This document shows positions 9,621-18,147 of a DNA stretch of 64,000 nt, in pieces (within the stretch, counting starts at the first letter, position 1; each line of letters begins with the position of its first letter). Source of the DNA: Oscillospiraceae bacterium (GTDB lineage Bacteria; Bacillota; Clostridia; Oscillospirales; Ruminococcaceae); assembly GCA_017461565.1 (NCBI GenBank), contig JAFTXQ010000013.1:1-64000 (forward strand), in the 5' to 3' direction. The notes beneath the pieces were generated by a model. That model saw only the letters and a list, made by a program, of their open reading frames with translations. It was not told the DNA's origin and did no database searches. Position numbers and translations under genes: made by a program.

Positions 9621-10361
9621 ATGATATATATTACAGGTGATATTCACGGGGATTTTTCCCGCTTCAAGGACCCTGCGCTTAGAAAGCTGAAAAAGAACGA
9701 CGCACTTATTATCTGCGGTGACTTCGGCTTTATCTGGGACGGCAGCGAAAACGAAAAAAAGCTGCTGAAAAAGATAGGACGCAGACGCTATAATGTGCTG
9801 TTCGTTGAAGGCTCGCATGAAAACTACGACCTGCTGGAAAAATACGAGGTCAGCGAATGGTGCGGTGGCAAGACACGTCTGATAAGCGGCAAGCTGCGCC
9901 AGCTCATGCGTGGGCAGGTATATGAGATCGCAGAAAAAACAGTGTTCGCTTTCGGCGGAGGTCAGAGCGACGACTCAATGGAGCTTATCCAGGGGCAGAA
10001 CTGGTGGCCAAGGGAAATACCCGATGAAAGCGAGCTTGCCGAGGGACTGAAAAACCTCGAGAAATCAGACAACAAGGTGGACTTCATCGTGACATACGAG
10101 CCGCCCGCAAAGCTTCACGACTTCATCGACCACAAGAGCGGCGATGTAAACCACATCAATACATATCTTAACGATATCTATGAAAAGACCACGTTTGCAA
10201 AATGGTTTTTCGGCAAGCTTCATCTCAACAAGCTCATTCCGCCGAAATACCACGCAGTTTACGACGGCATAGTCATTGCCGACGAAACTAAGATAAAAAA
10301 GAAAAAAGAGCCAAAGCCCGCAAAAGCTTCGGCAAAAAACAAGAAAGCAGAGGAAATTTAA
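9621..10361 (+). CDS. Calcineurin-like metallophosphoesterase
   Basis: Cytosolic metallophosphatase of 246 residues. Visible metal-binding motifs are GDIHGD (residues 6-11), CGDFGFIWDG (~35) and the altered third block VEGSHENYD, where the usual GNHE is GSHEN. The C-terminal 25 residues are very Lys/Ala-rich, which suggests nucleic-acid contact. The stop is 1 bp from the start of the ssDNA-binding protein gene that follows, so the two are an operon. Substrate unknown. Confidence 0.85.
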   Translation: MIYITGDIHGDFSRFKDPALRKLKKNDALIICGDFGFIWDGSENEKKLLKKIGRRRYNVLFVEGSHENYDLLEKYEVSEWCGGKTRLISGKLRQLMRGQVYEIAEKTVFAFGGGQSDDSMELIQGQNWWPREIPDESELAEGLKNLEKSDNKVDFIVTYEPPAKLHDFIDHKSGDVNHINTYLNDIYEKTTFAKWFFGKLHLNKLIPPKYHAVYDGIVIADETKIKKKKEPKPAKASAKNKKAEEI

Positions 10362-10362
10362 A

Positions 10363-10599
10363 ATGGCTGAGATCAAATACGAGATCACAAAGGAGCTTGG
10401 CGTAATCTCCGAAAACGCTAAAGGCTGGACAAAGGAGCTTAACATGGTAAGCTGGAATGACCACGAGCCTAAGTACGACATCCGTGACTGGTCCCCCGAC
10501 CACACCAGAATGAGCAAGGGTGTGTCACTCACAGAGGAAGAGATGCAGCAGCTTGTTGAGCTGTTCAACGCACGTGACGAAGAAGACAGCTTTGAATGA
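10363..10599 (+). CDS. YdbC-like PC4-family single-stranded DNA-binding protein
   Basis: A 78-residue protein that resembles, from memory, the Lactococcus YdbC/PC4-type ssDNA-binding protein, notably LGVISENAKGWTKELNMVSWN and PKYDIRDWSPDH. Known members are homodimers that bind ssDNA in a sequence-independent way. Start ATG two bases after the phosphoesterase stop, with GAGGAAATTTAAA as binding site. A possible link is DNA or RNA end metabolism with the phosphoesterase; that is inference. Confidence 0.88.
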   Translation: MAEIKYEITKELGVISENAKGWTKELNMVSWNDHEPKYDIRDWSPDHTRMSKGVSLTEEEMQQLVELFNARDEEDSFE

Positions 10600-10623
10600 T
10601 CCTTATTGAACTTAAGATGATCG

Positions 10624-10660
10624 CCCCCGAAGGAACAGCCTTCGGGGGCAAAGCTTTTAT
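10624..10660 (+). terminator. Terminator of the phosphoesterase-YdbC operon
   Basis: Ten-bp GC-rich stem CCCCCGAAGG / CCTTCGGGGG with a 5-nt loop, followed by CAAAGCTTTTATAT. Confidence 0.85.
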
Positions 10661-10764
10661 ATAGCATAACAACACTTACAGCTGTCACATCAGACCGGAA
10701 GTGTACTTCTCGCTGCACATTTTAACAGACTGCGATGTGACATCGGAGTCATTAATGCGCTCCG

Positions 10765-11748
10765 TCAGCTGCGGTCAAGGTGCTTTTTGTATATCTGTTC
10801 CTGCTCCTCAACGAAGATCACACCCTTTTTCACTGTAACGAACTTTCCACGACAAGGGTTTATCTTACCCTTTCCCGAAAGCAGTATCTCCTCGGTCATG
10901 TTTATACGCAGGCTGCTTGGCTCGATGCCGCCCTGCATAAGTATCGTGCGTATCGCACGGGTGCGGATAGGACGTGGCAGCGTACAAAGCGCATCGACTG
11001 AATATCCGCAGCCGCTTTTCGCAGCCTCAAGCGACTGTGCCGCCATGCTTTCAAGAAGCTCGCTGTCCTCGCAGAGATTGCGCCGCACACGCTCCGCTGT
11101 ATCCAGAAACGAGCCGTTTATCTTCTGCATCTCCGGCAGCAGTATGTGCCGCACCTTGTTGCGTGTGTAGTCTGTGGAAAGATTTGTCTTGTCCGTGACG
11201 TATGAAAGTCCGTTTTCGGCGCAGTATTCCTCCACCTCGGCACGGGTGCAGTAAAGCAGCGGACGGATGATATTCCCCCTCACAGGCGGAATGCCACACA
11301 GCCCCTTGAGTCCTGTCCCCCTCATTAGATTGAGCAGCATAGTCTCAGTGCTGTCATTGCTGTTGTGCGCAGTGGCAAGCCTTGCGCCCTCCGATACACG
11401 GGCAAAGAAATCGTACCTCACACGGCGAGCGGTCTCCTCAATGCTCTCGTGCTTTTTCTGAAATGAGCGCACATCGGTGTCCAGTACCTCAAGCTCTACG
11501 CCAAGCCTGCCGCAAAGCTCCTGACAAAAGCGCATATCGCCGTCCGATTCCTCGCCCCGCAGGCCGTGATTTACATGGCACGCACCTACTGTAAAGCAAA
11601 GCTCCTCTGAAATCTCTTTAAGCACAAACAGCAGCGATACGCTGTCCGCACCGCCCGACAAAGCGACCACTGCCCTGTCGCCGCTGCGAAGCATATCATA
11701 CTGCTTTATCGTATTTTTTACAGTTTCTGAAAAATTTGATGTACTCAT
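10765..11748 (-). CDS. tilS: tRNA(Ile)-lysidine synthase TilS (short form)
   Basis: Converts C34 of the CAU anticodon of tRNA-Ile2 into lysidine, which allows AUA decoding. The PP-loop is VALSGGADSVSLLF (~30), with HVNHGLRGEESDGD and the second signature ATAHNSNDSTETMLLNLMRGTGLKGL. At 327 residues it is near the short Aquifex type and lacks the full C-terminal lysine-tRNA domain of longer TilS. Last gene of the rnj-gdpP-rplI-dnaB-tilS cluster; 63 bp separate it from dnaB. Confidence 0.95.
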   Translation of the reverse strand: MSTSNFSETVKNTIKQYDMLRSGDRAVVALSGGADSVSLLFVLKEISEELCFTVGACHVNHGLRGEESDGDMRFCQELCGRLGVELEVLDTDVRSFQKKHESIEETARRVRYDFFARVSEGARLATAHNSNDSTETMLLNLMRGTGLKGLCGIPPVRGNIIRPLLYCTRAEVEEYCAENGLSYVTDKTNLSTDYTRNKVRHILLPEMQKINGSFLDTAERVRRNLCEDSELLESMAAQSLEAAKSGCGYSVDALCTLPRPIRTRAIRTILMQGGIEPSSLRINMTEEILLSGKGKINPCRGKFVTVKKGVIFVEEQEQIYKKHLDRS

Positions 11749-11811
11749 ACATTACCTGCTGAAATTTTTGCCCCGTTGCATTATGCGGCGGGGCAATTAT
11801 CGTTGATGGTG

Positions 11812-13170
11812 TTATTCTGTCGGCATGACAGCAGCATTCGTGAATCTTGTGTACTGACCATCCCAGCCAAGCGGCACCGTGCCAGGCTCGCCGTGACGGT
11901 TCTTAGCCACGATGCACTCACAGGCGTTTGTGTTGGGGTCGGTCTTGTCGTAATAGGCGTTACGGTACAGGAACATAACGATGTCCGCATCCTGCTCGAT
12001 AGAGCCTGACTCACGCAGGTCTGACAGCAGCGGACGCTTGTCGGGACGCTGCTCGGGGCCACGTGCAAGCTGTGACAGGCATATAACCGGAACATCCAGC
12101 TCCTTAGCCATGATCTTCAGGTTACGTGTGATGTCCGAGATCTCAACAACTCGGTTTCCGCCGTAGTTCTTGGTGGAGGACATCAGCTGAAGATAGTCTA
12201 TCACCACAAGGCCCAGATTCTTCACACGGCGCAGCTTGGACTTTATTCCCGCTACGTTTACACCTGCGGTATCATCTATGTAGATATTGAGACGGGACAG
12301 GATATCAGCCGCTCTGCCAACGTCACGCCACTTCTCTTTGGTAAGTCTGCCTGTCCTCATCTCGTCGGAGCTGAGCGAAGCCTCTGAGCATATCATACGG
12401 CTGACTATCTGCTCCTTGGACATTTCCAGGCTGAACACGGCTATCGCCTTGTCGATGTGCTTTTTGCCCACATTCGTTGCGATATTCATTGCAAACGAGG
12501 TCTTACCCATACCGGGACGTGCCGCAAGTATGATAAGGTCGGACTTGTTAAGTCCGTGGATACGCTTGTCAAGATCCTTGTACAATGTGGAAAGACCGGT
12601 CATGGCAGGCTCGCCGTTCTCGCTTGCGGTGCGGTAAAGCTCGTCAAGGGCGTGTACTCTGTCAAGCACAACGCCGCTGATGTGCGTAAGACCCTTGACC
12701 TCGTTGCCGCTGCGGATATCGAAAATCTTCTGCTCTGCAAAGTCGATAAGCGTGTCGGCACTCTCGCCGCCTGCGTTTGCCGTATCGATTATCTCCTTTG
12801 AAGCGTATATAAGACTGCGCACCATGTACTTTTCGGAAACGATGTTAGCATACTTTCCGACGGAAGATATACTGGGCACAGCCGTAGTAAGCCGTGCGAG
12901 ATACTCCTTCGCCTGCTCTGCCGTCTCAAAGATACCCTGCTGCATCACCTTATCGAGAACAGTAACGATATCTATCCTCTCACCCGAAAGGAACATCTGT
13001 AGCATAACCGCATAAATGTCCCTGTGCAATGACACATGGAAATACTCGGGCTGGAGGATGGTGGCGATCTCTGCCATAGCGTCGCCGTCCATGAGCACGG
13101 CACCCAGTACGGATTGCTCTGCGTCAAGGTTTACGGGCAGATTTACGCCCGTGAGATCATACTCAGCCAT
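11812..13170 (-). CDS. dnaB: Replicative DNA helicase DnaB
   Basis: Hexameric 5'-3' helicase that opens the replication fork. The N-terminal domain starts VNLPVNLDAEQSVLGAVLMD; the RecA-like domain has Walker A AARPGMGKTSFA (~210), Walker B VVIDYLQLM and the arginine-finger region RESGSIEQDADIV. 452 residues is normal, and no intein is present. Start ATG 13170 overlaps the rplI stop zone with GAGGGCTGAT as binding site. The rplI-dnaB order is conserved in Firmicutes. Confidence 0.98.
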   Translation of the reverse strand: MAEYDLTGVNLPVNLDAEQSVLGAVLMDGDAMAEIATILQPEYFHVSLHRDIYAVMLQMFLSGERIDIVTVLDKVMQQGIFETAEQAKEYLARLTTAVPSISSVGKYANIVSEKYMVRSLIYASKEIIDTANAGGESADTLIDFAEQKIFDIRSGNEVKGLTHISGVVLDRVHALDELYRTASENGEPAMTGLSTLYKDLDKRIHGLNKSDLIILAARPGMGKTSFAMNIATNVGKKHIDKAIAVFSLEMSKEQIVSRMICSEASLSSDEMRTGRLTKEKWRDVGRAADILSRLNIYIDDTAGVNVAGIKSKLRRVKNLGLVVIDYLQLMSSTKNYGGNRVVEISDITRNLKIMAKELDVPVICLSQLARGPEQRPDKRPLLSDLRESGSIEQDADIVMFLYRNAYYDKTDPNTNACECIVAKNRHGEPGTVPLGWDGQYTRFTNAAVMPTE

Positions 13171-13171
13171 A

Positions 13172-13618
13172 TCAGCCCTCTACAACGCTTACTGTGAACT
13201 TTGCGGTAACGCCTGCATAAAGTCTTGCCTCTGCGGAGAAGTCACCGAAGCCCTCTATCTTCATGGAAATGTTGATCTTTTTCTTATCGACCTCACAGCC
13301 GAGGCTCTGCTTGATGGCAGCGGACACCTCCTTGGAGGTGACTGTGCCGAACAGTCTGCCGTTTGCACCTGCCTTTGCCTTTACAACGATCTTCTGGTCG
13401 TTCAGCTTTTCTGCGATAGCCTTTGCATTTGCGGTGTCAACATCGATCTTATGCTGTGCGTGATCCTTCTGACCCTGAAGCAGATTGAGGTTCTTTGCGT
13501 TTGCCTCCTGTGCAAGACCCTTCTTGATAAGGCAGTTGATGGCATAGCCGTCCTTAACCTCGTGGATCTCGCCCTTCTTGCCTGTGCCCTTAACATCCTG
13601 TAAAAGAATTACTTTCAT
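13172..13618 (-). CDS. rplI: 50S ribosomal protein L9
   Basis: L9 binds domain V of 23S rRNA at the base of the L1 stalk and helps keep the reading frame. The N-domain [26 protein letters not shown] is canonical, followed by the long connecting helix and the C-domain ([32 protein letters not shown]). 148 residues, strong AAGGAGG before the ATG. Its stop is one base before the dnaB start. Confidence 0.98.
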   Translation of the reverse strand: MKVILLQDVKGTGKKGEIHEVKDGYAINCLIKKGLAQEANAKNLNLLQGQKDHAQHKIDVDTANAKAIAEKLNDQKIVVKAKAGANGRLFGTVTSKEVSAAIKQSLGCEVDKKKINISMKIEGFGDFSAEARLYAGVTAKFTVSVVEG

Positions 13619-13656
13619 TTTTTTATCCTCCTTGGGAGATCATAAATTTATTAAGT

Positions 13657-15693
13657 CTATTTCTGCGAAAGATTGTCGTAATAGCCGTCTATGGCTTCAT
13701 ACAGCTTCTGTATCGCCTCGGATGCGGTAAGCTCGTAGAGCTGTGCGCCTGCCATCGTCTGATGACCGCCGCCGTCGTCCTTTTTGTTTCCCAGGCTCTC
13801 CATAACAAGCTGTACGTTTATCTTGCCGAGCGACCTTGCACTGAAGCTCCAGCCGTTGTCGCCCGTGGGATACATCGTAAAGGAAGCATCAACGCCGCTG
13901 ATGTACAGCATCTCGTCCGCCGCCTGCGAGCATATAACCCTGACATCGGGGAATACCTCATCAACAACGGAGATGGCGCAGCTTCTGTATATCTCGGCGG
14001 AGGCTACTATCTCCGCCTTTCTGGATTTACTCTGCATTGTGGTAGCAAACAGGCTCTTTACGGATACGGTGTCCGCACCCATCTTCTTAAGGAATGCTGC
14101 CGCCTCGAATGTGGAAACGCCCGCACGCATAACAAAATCCTTTGTGTCCAGCGTTATACCTGCAAGAAGAGCCTCCGCCTCAAGCGGTGCGAGGATAGGA
14201 TTGACTCCGAAATACTGGATAAGCTCCGTAACAAGCTCTGCCGAAGAAGAAGCGTTGGGATCCTGCCACATTATGCCTGCGTCCTCGATTGCGCCTGCGC
14301 TGAGGCGATGATGGTCGATAACTACGATGTGATCGGGGTCCGCCATGGCAAAAAGCTCCTTGTCGTCAAGCTTCTTGATGATGTGCGTGTCAACGATGAT
14401 AAGCAGCGAGTTCTTTGTAAAACCGAGCTTTGCTACATCGGGGTTTATCACGACGGGAGTTTCATAGCTGTCAAAGCGTTCAATAAGCTGCTTGGAAGCG
14501 TTCAGCTCCTTGTTCACCACCGCATAAGCGGTTACGCCGAGCTTTCTGATAGCGCATGCAAGACCGATAGCCGTGCCAACACTGTCGAAGTCACCATAGC
14601 TGTGTCCCATTATGTACACATTGTCTGCGGTGCGCACAACCATTTTGATATCGTCCGCCATGATACGGGTCTTTACCTTGCTGTAACGGCCTGTACCCTG
14701 AGTAACTGCGCCGTAGAAGTGGAAGCCGGACTCTGTCTTTATCGCACACTGGTCGCCGCCACGTCCGAGCGCCATGGAAAGCGCCTGACGTGCATAATCC
14801 TCGCTCTCGGCGAGCGTAGGCGCAGTGCGTCCTATACCGATGGAGAGCGTCACAGAGGTCCTGTCTGTTACCTTTATCTCACGTGCGAGGTCAAGAAGCC
14901 TTATCTTGTCATGGACCATATCCATCACATACCGCTCCTCGATGACCACGAGGAAGCGGTCCGCAGAAAGCTTTTGCAGCACTGCCTTCTTTTCGCTGAA
15001 GTATTCCTCCAGCAGACGGTCGATCTGGATGGTGACATAAGCCTTTTCGCTCTCCTTGCTGTCGTTGAGAAGCTCCTCATAGTTGTCTACCATCAGTATC
15101 ATTACCATCGGGCGTGACTTCCTGTGTTCCTCCTGGAGCGACTTGAAGTCAGTGATATCCTCAAAGAACAGCATGGTTATCTGATTGATGCTCTCCAGCA
15201 CCTCAACGCCTTTTCTGGCATTTTCGTTTTCATCGGGAGTGAACTGCGGCACACGTGCGTAAACACGGTATGTCCTGCCCTCGTACTCTATCTCTCTGCC
15301 CTCGCCGATAAACATTTCCATCGGCTCGTCAGTCACAAAGTCAAGGGTATTGTCGTCCTCGTCAGGCTTGAAAAAGCTGCTGTTGAAGCTCTCGTTGCTC
15401 CATACTATCAGCCTGCTCTCATTCACCAGCGCCACGGGCAGCGGAAAGCTGCAAAGGGCCACCCGGTTGGAGCTGTCTATCGTGCCGTTGAGCTGCTCAA
15501 AATAGCTGTACTCGTTGCGGCGTATCTGGATGAGCTTGCCTATCGCAAGCCCTGAAACCAGTACCAGCAGTGGAAGCGTACCCCAGAAAAGATACGGCTC
15601 ATCAGCAAACAGCATACCGTCCAGCACCAGCAGGCACGCTACCAGCGCACCCACAAGTATCAGCAGCGTATTGCTTTTATAAAAATTCTTCAA
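13657..15693 (-). CDS. gdpP: Cyclic-di-AMP phosphodiesterase GdpP
   Basis: Membrane-bound DHH/DHHA1 enzyme that hydrolyses c-di-AMP to pApA and so tunes potassium, osmolyte and cell-wall homeostasis. Order: two N-terminal membrane helices (residues 8-52), PAS-like domain (60-150), degenerate GGDEF lacking the signature (190-320), DHH domain with GHSYGDFDS (~362) and IDHHR (~457), DHHA1 with DDGGGHQTMAGA (~638). 678 residues is typical. The start is TTG, spaced 7 nt from GGAGG. It sits between rnj and rplI, as in many Firmicutes. Confidence 0.95.
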   Translation of the reverse strand: MKNFYKSNTLLILVGALVACLLVLDGMLFADEPYLFWGTLPLLVLVSGLAIGKLIQIRRNEYSYFEQLNGTIDSSNRVALCSFPLPVALVNESRLIVWSNESFNSSFFKPDEDDNTLDFVTDEPMEMFIGEGREIEYEGRTYRVYARVPQFTPDENENARKGVEVLESINQITMLFFEDITDFKSLQEEHRKSRPMVMILMVDNYEELLNDSKESEKAYVTIQIDRLLEEYFSEKKAVLQKLSADRFLVVIEERYVMDMVHDKIRLLDLAREIKVTDRTSVTLSIGIGRTAPTLAESEDYARQALSMALGRGGDQCAIKTESGFHFYGAVTQGTGRYSKVKTRIMADDIKMVVRTADNVYIMGHSYGDFDSVGTAIGLACAIRKLGVTAYAVVNKELNASKQLIERFDSYETPVVINPDVAKLGFTKNSLLIIVDTHIIKKLDDKELFAMADPDHIVVIDHHRLSAGAIEDAGIMWQDPNASSSAELVTELIQYFGVNPILAPLEAEALLAGITLDTKDFVMRAGVSTFEAAAFLKKMGADTVSVKSLFATTMQSKSRKAEIVASAEIYRSCAISVVDEVFPDVRVICSQAADEMLYISGVDASFTMYPTGDNGWSFSARSLGKINVQLVMESLGNKKDDGGGHQTMAGAQLYELTASEAIQKLYEAIDGYYDNLSQK

Positions 15694-15736
15694 ATCGTGT
15701 CCTCCGTTTATGTCGGAATGAAGTGTGGCTTACGCC

Positions 15737-17686
15737 TCAGACCTCCATGATTATCGGGAGTATCATGGGACTGCGCTTTGTCTTTGAATAGATATAGTCG
15801 CTGAGTGCGTCACGCATAGCGGACTTTATGTTGCCCCACTCTCTTATGTTGCGCTCCTGACAGTTGTTCATCACGTTCTTCATCAGCGCCTTTGCCTCAT
15901 CCATCAGCGCCTCGCTCTCACGGACATACACAAAGCCTCGTGATACGATATCGGGACCTGCAAGCACTCTGCCCGTCTCCCTTTCGATGGTAGCGACGAT
16001 TATCATCATGCCGTCCTCTGCAAGGTGCTTTCTGTCACGCAGTACGACGGAGCCTACATCGCCAACGCCGTAGCCATCTACCATCACCCCGCCTGCGGGA
16101 ACGGTGCCTGCGAATTTCATCTCGTTTCCGTCGGTCTCTATCACCTGACCGATGTCCGCAATAAAGATATTCTCCTCGGGTACGCCCATGCCGACCGCAA
16201 GTCTGCTGTGCTTTTTAAGATGCTTGTACTCGCCGTGGATGGGAACAAAGAATTTCGGCTTGGTAAGGGATATCATCAGCTTAAGCTCATCCTGGCAGGC
16301 GTGTCCCGAAACGTGCACCTCGTACATTGACTCGTACACTACCTCTGCACCCTGCTTCATCAGCTCGTTCACTACCTTTGTGACAAGCTTCTCGTTGCCG
16401 GGGATGGGTGTAGCGGAAATTATGATGAAATCCTGTGGAGTTATAGTAACCTGTCTGTGGTCGCCGCTGGACATTCTGGACAGCGCCGACATCGGCTCGC
16501 CCTGTGAGCCTGTGGTACATATTACAAGGCGCTCTGGCGGATACTTGTTGACATCGTCGATGTCGATGAGCGTGCCCTCGGGAACCTTGATATAGTTAAG
16601 CTCCGCAGCCTTTGCGATAACATTCACCATGCTCCTGCCCGATACCGCCACCTTGCGGTCGTGCTGTACAGCATGATCGATTATCTGCTGTATCCTGTGG
16701 ATGTTGCTGGAGAACGTAGCGATGATGATACGCTTGCCCTCAGCTGTGTTGAACAGACCTCTGAAGCTCTCTCCGACATGGCGCTCCGACCTTGTGTAAC
16801 CGGGGCGCTCGGCGTTGGTGCTTTCGGACATCAGCGCAAGCACACCGTTATTTCCAAGCTCGCCGAAGCGTGCAAGGTCGATTATTCCGCCCTCAATCGG
16901 GGTGTAGTCCACCTTAAAGTCACCCGTGTGGATGATAACACCTGCGGGTGTGTGTATAGCAAGTGCGCAGGCATCGGGGATAGAGTGGTTTACACGAATA
17001 AACTCCACCGACATACAGCCAAGCTTTACCTGCTGACGTGGAGCAACGACGTTGAGAGACGCCTGCGAAAGCAGATTATGCTCCTTGAGCTTTCCCTCGA
17101 CAAGTCCCAGCGTAAGACGTGTGCCGTATATCGGCACATTCACCTTTTTGAGCAGATAGGCAAGAGAGCCGATATGGTCCTCATGACCATGTGTTATGAC
17201 TATTCCACGGAAGCGCTCCTTGTTCTTCTCAAGATAAGTGAAATCCGGCACAACAAGATCAACGCCCGGCATATCGTCATCGGGGAACGCAAGACCGCAG
17301 TCAACGATCAGCAGATCGTTTCCGCACTCGTAAACGTAAAGGTTCTTTCCTATCTCGTTAAGACCGCCCAGTGCGACAAAGCGCACAGGAGGACAGGGCG
17401 CACCCTGTCTGCCGCTGTTATCCTTGACCGCAGGCGAATACTTTGACCTGAATTTCTTTACAGAAAAACCTGTCTTAGAATTTTTCTGCACGGGCGCCTT
17501 TGAAGCGTCAGTATTCTTTCCCTGCTTTGCGGGGCCGACAGCCTTTCCCTGCTTTGCAACACCTGTCCTCGCAGGTGCTTTTGCGCTGTTTTTCGAAGCC
17601 TTATTCGCCTTGGCAACTGTCTTTGCGCCCTTTGGCGAGATGTTTTCTGTTTCTGTCAATAATTTGTTGTTGGTGAGTAGACCCAT
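15737..17686 (-). CDS. rnj: Ribonuclease J with long basic N-terminal extension
   Basis: Metallo-beta-lactamase ribonuclease with 5' exonuclease and endonuclease activity in mRNA decay and rRNA processing. The catalytic core starts at residue ~101 (VRFVALGGLNEIGKN) with ITHGHEDHIGS and the beta-CASP signatures (STNAERPG, TGSQGEPMSAL, SGHA, PIHGEYKHL). The first 100 residues are a disordered Lys/Ala-rich tail with the repeat AKQGK; most RNase J proteins lack it. ATG 17686 is preceded by AAAGGAATTAAA. Only one RNase J is seen here. Followed at 43 bp by gdpP. Confidence 0.95.
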   Translation of the reverse strand: MGLLTNNKLLTETENISPKGAKTVAKANKASKNSAKAPARTGVAKQGKAVGPAKQGKNTDASKAPVQKNSKTGFSVKKFRSKYSPAVKDNSGRQGAPCPPVRFVALGGLNEIGKNLYVYECGNDLLIVDCGLAFPDDDMPGVDLVVPDFTYLEKNKERFRGIVITHGHEDHIGSLAYLLKKVNVPIYGTRLTLGLVEGKLKEHNLLSQASLNVVAPRQQVKLGCMSVEFIRVNHSIPDACALAIHTPAGVIIHTGDFKVDYTPIEGGIIDLARFGELGNNGVLALMSESTNAERPGYTRSERHVGESFRGLFNTAEGKRIIIATFSSNIHRIQQIIDHAVQHDRKVAVSGRSMVNVIAKAAELNYIKVPEGTLIDIDDVNKYPPERLVICTTGSQGEPMSALSRMSSGDHRQVTITPQDFIIISATPIPGNEKLVTKVVNELMKQGAEVVYESMYEVHVSGHACQDELKLMISLTKPKFFVPIHGEYKHLKKHSRLAVGMGVPEENIFIADIGQVIETDGNEMKFAGTVPAGGVMVDGYGVGDVGSVVLRDRKHLAEDGMMIIVATIERETGRVLAGPDIVSRGFVYVRESEALMDEAKALMKNVMNNCQERNIREWGNIKSAMRDALSDYIYSKTKRSPMILPIIMEV

Positions 17687-17921
17687 TTTAATTCCTTTCT
17701 TCATAAAGCTATGGCACAAAATGCCGATATGTACAGCGGACGGTCGGCTTTCCGATGCCACGACTCTGCCGCTGTTATGCAGACTGTCTGCAAGATGCTT
17801 ATTGTTTTTATAAAAAGCGATAACTGCCGTGATATTTACGGACACCGACAGCCGCCTGAATACAATAATACGCCATGGTACAATCATAATATATTATACT
17901 CCCAAAACGCCGAAATGTCAA
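17687..17921 (-). promoter_or_regulatory. rnj promoter and ~200-nt structured leader
   Basis: A perfect promoter lies at 17921-17893 on the minus strand: TTGACA, 17 nt, TATAAT. The leader of about 200 nt contains the exact palindrome TGCAGACAGTCTGCA (17792-17778) and a second stem GTCGtGGC / GCCGAC near 17765-17745. Such a leader on an RNase gene could serve autoregulated decay; that is inference. Bases 17922-18062 show nothing else recognisable. Confidence 0.7.
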
Positions 17922-18038
17922 GCATTGCACTTTCCTGGCATAATGGCACAGCGTTTATGCGGTAATAATTTCTTCGGGAATTCATTGTTAAGTATGCCCA
18001 TCCGAAAGTCGCAAAATGCCGCACACGAGAAATTTTCA

Positions 18039-18069
18039 GCATTAAGCGGCGCATGATTTTCCTATGATA
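18039..18069 (+). promoter_or_regulatory. Weak candidate forespore sigma (SigF/SigG) promoter for spoIVB
   Basis: GCATT (18039-18043), 19-nt spacer, TATGATA (18063-18069), which resembles the GNATR / CATNNTA pattern of forespore sigma factors with one mismatch in each box. No SigA-type promoter is evident in front of spoIVB. Confidence 0.25.
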
Positions 18070-18147
18070 ATTCACCCTTTTCTGCAAATAGTAAAAAAGC
18101 AAGTCAGAAAGAAAGGCGGTAGCTCAGAAATGGGCATGATATAAAAT

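Noticed and set aside
17687-17887. Upstream extension of the RNase J reading frame to 17887
   Set aside because: The promoter TATAAT at 17898-17893 places the transcript start at about 17886, and the strong AAAGGAATTAAA site supports ATG 17686.
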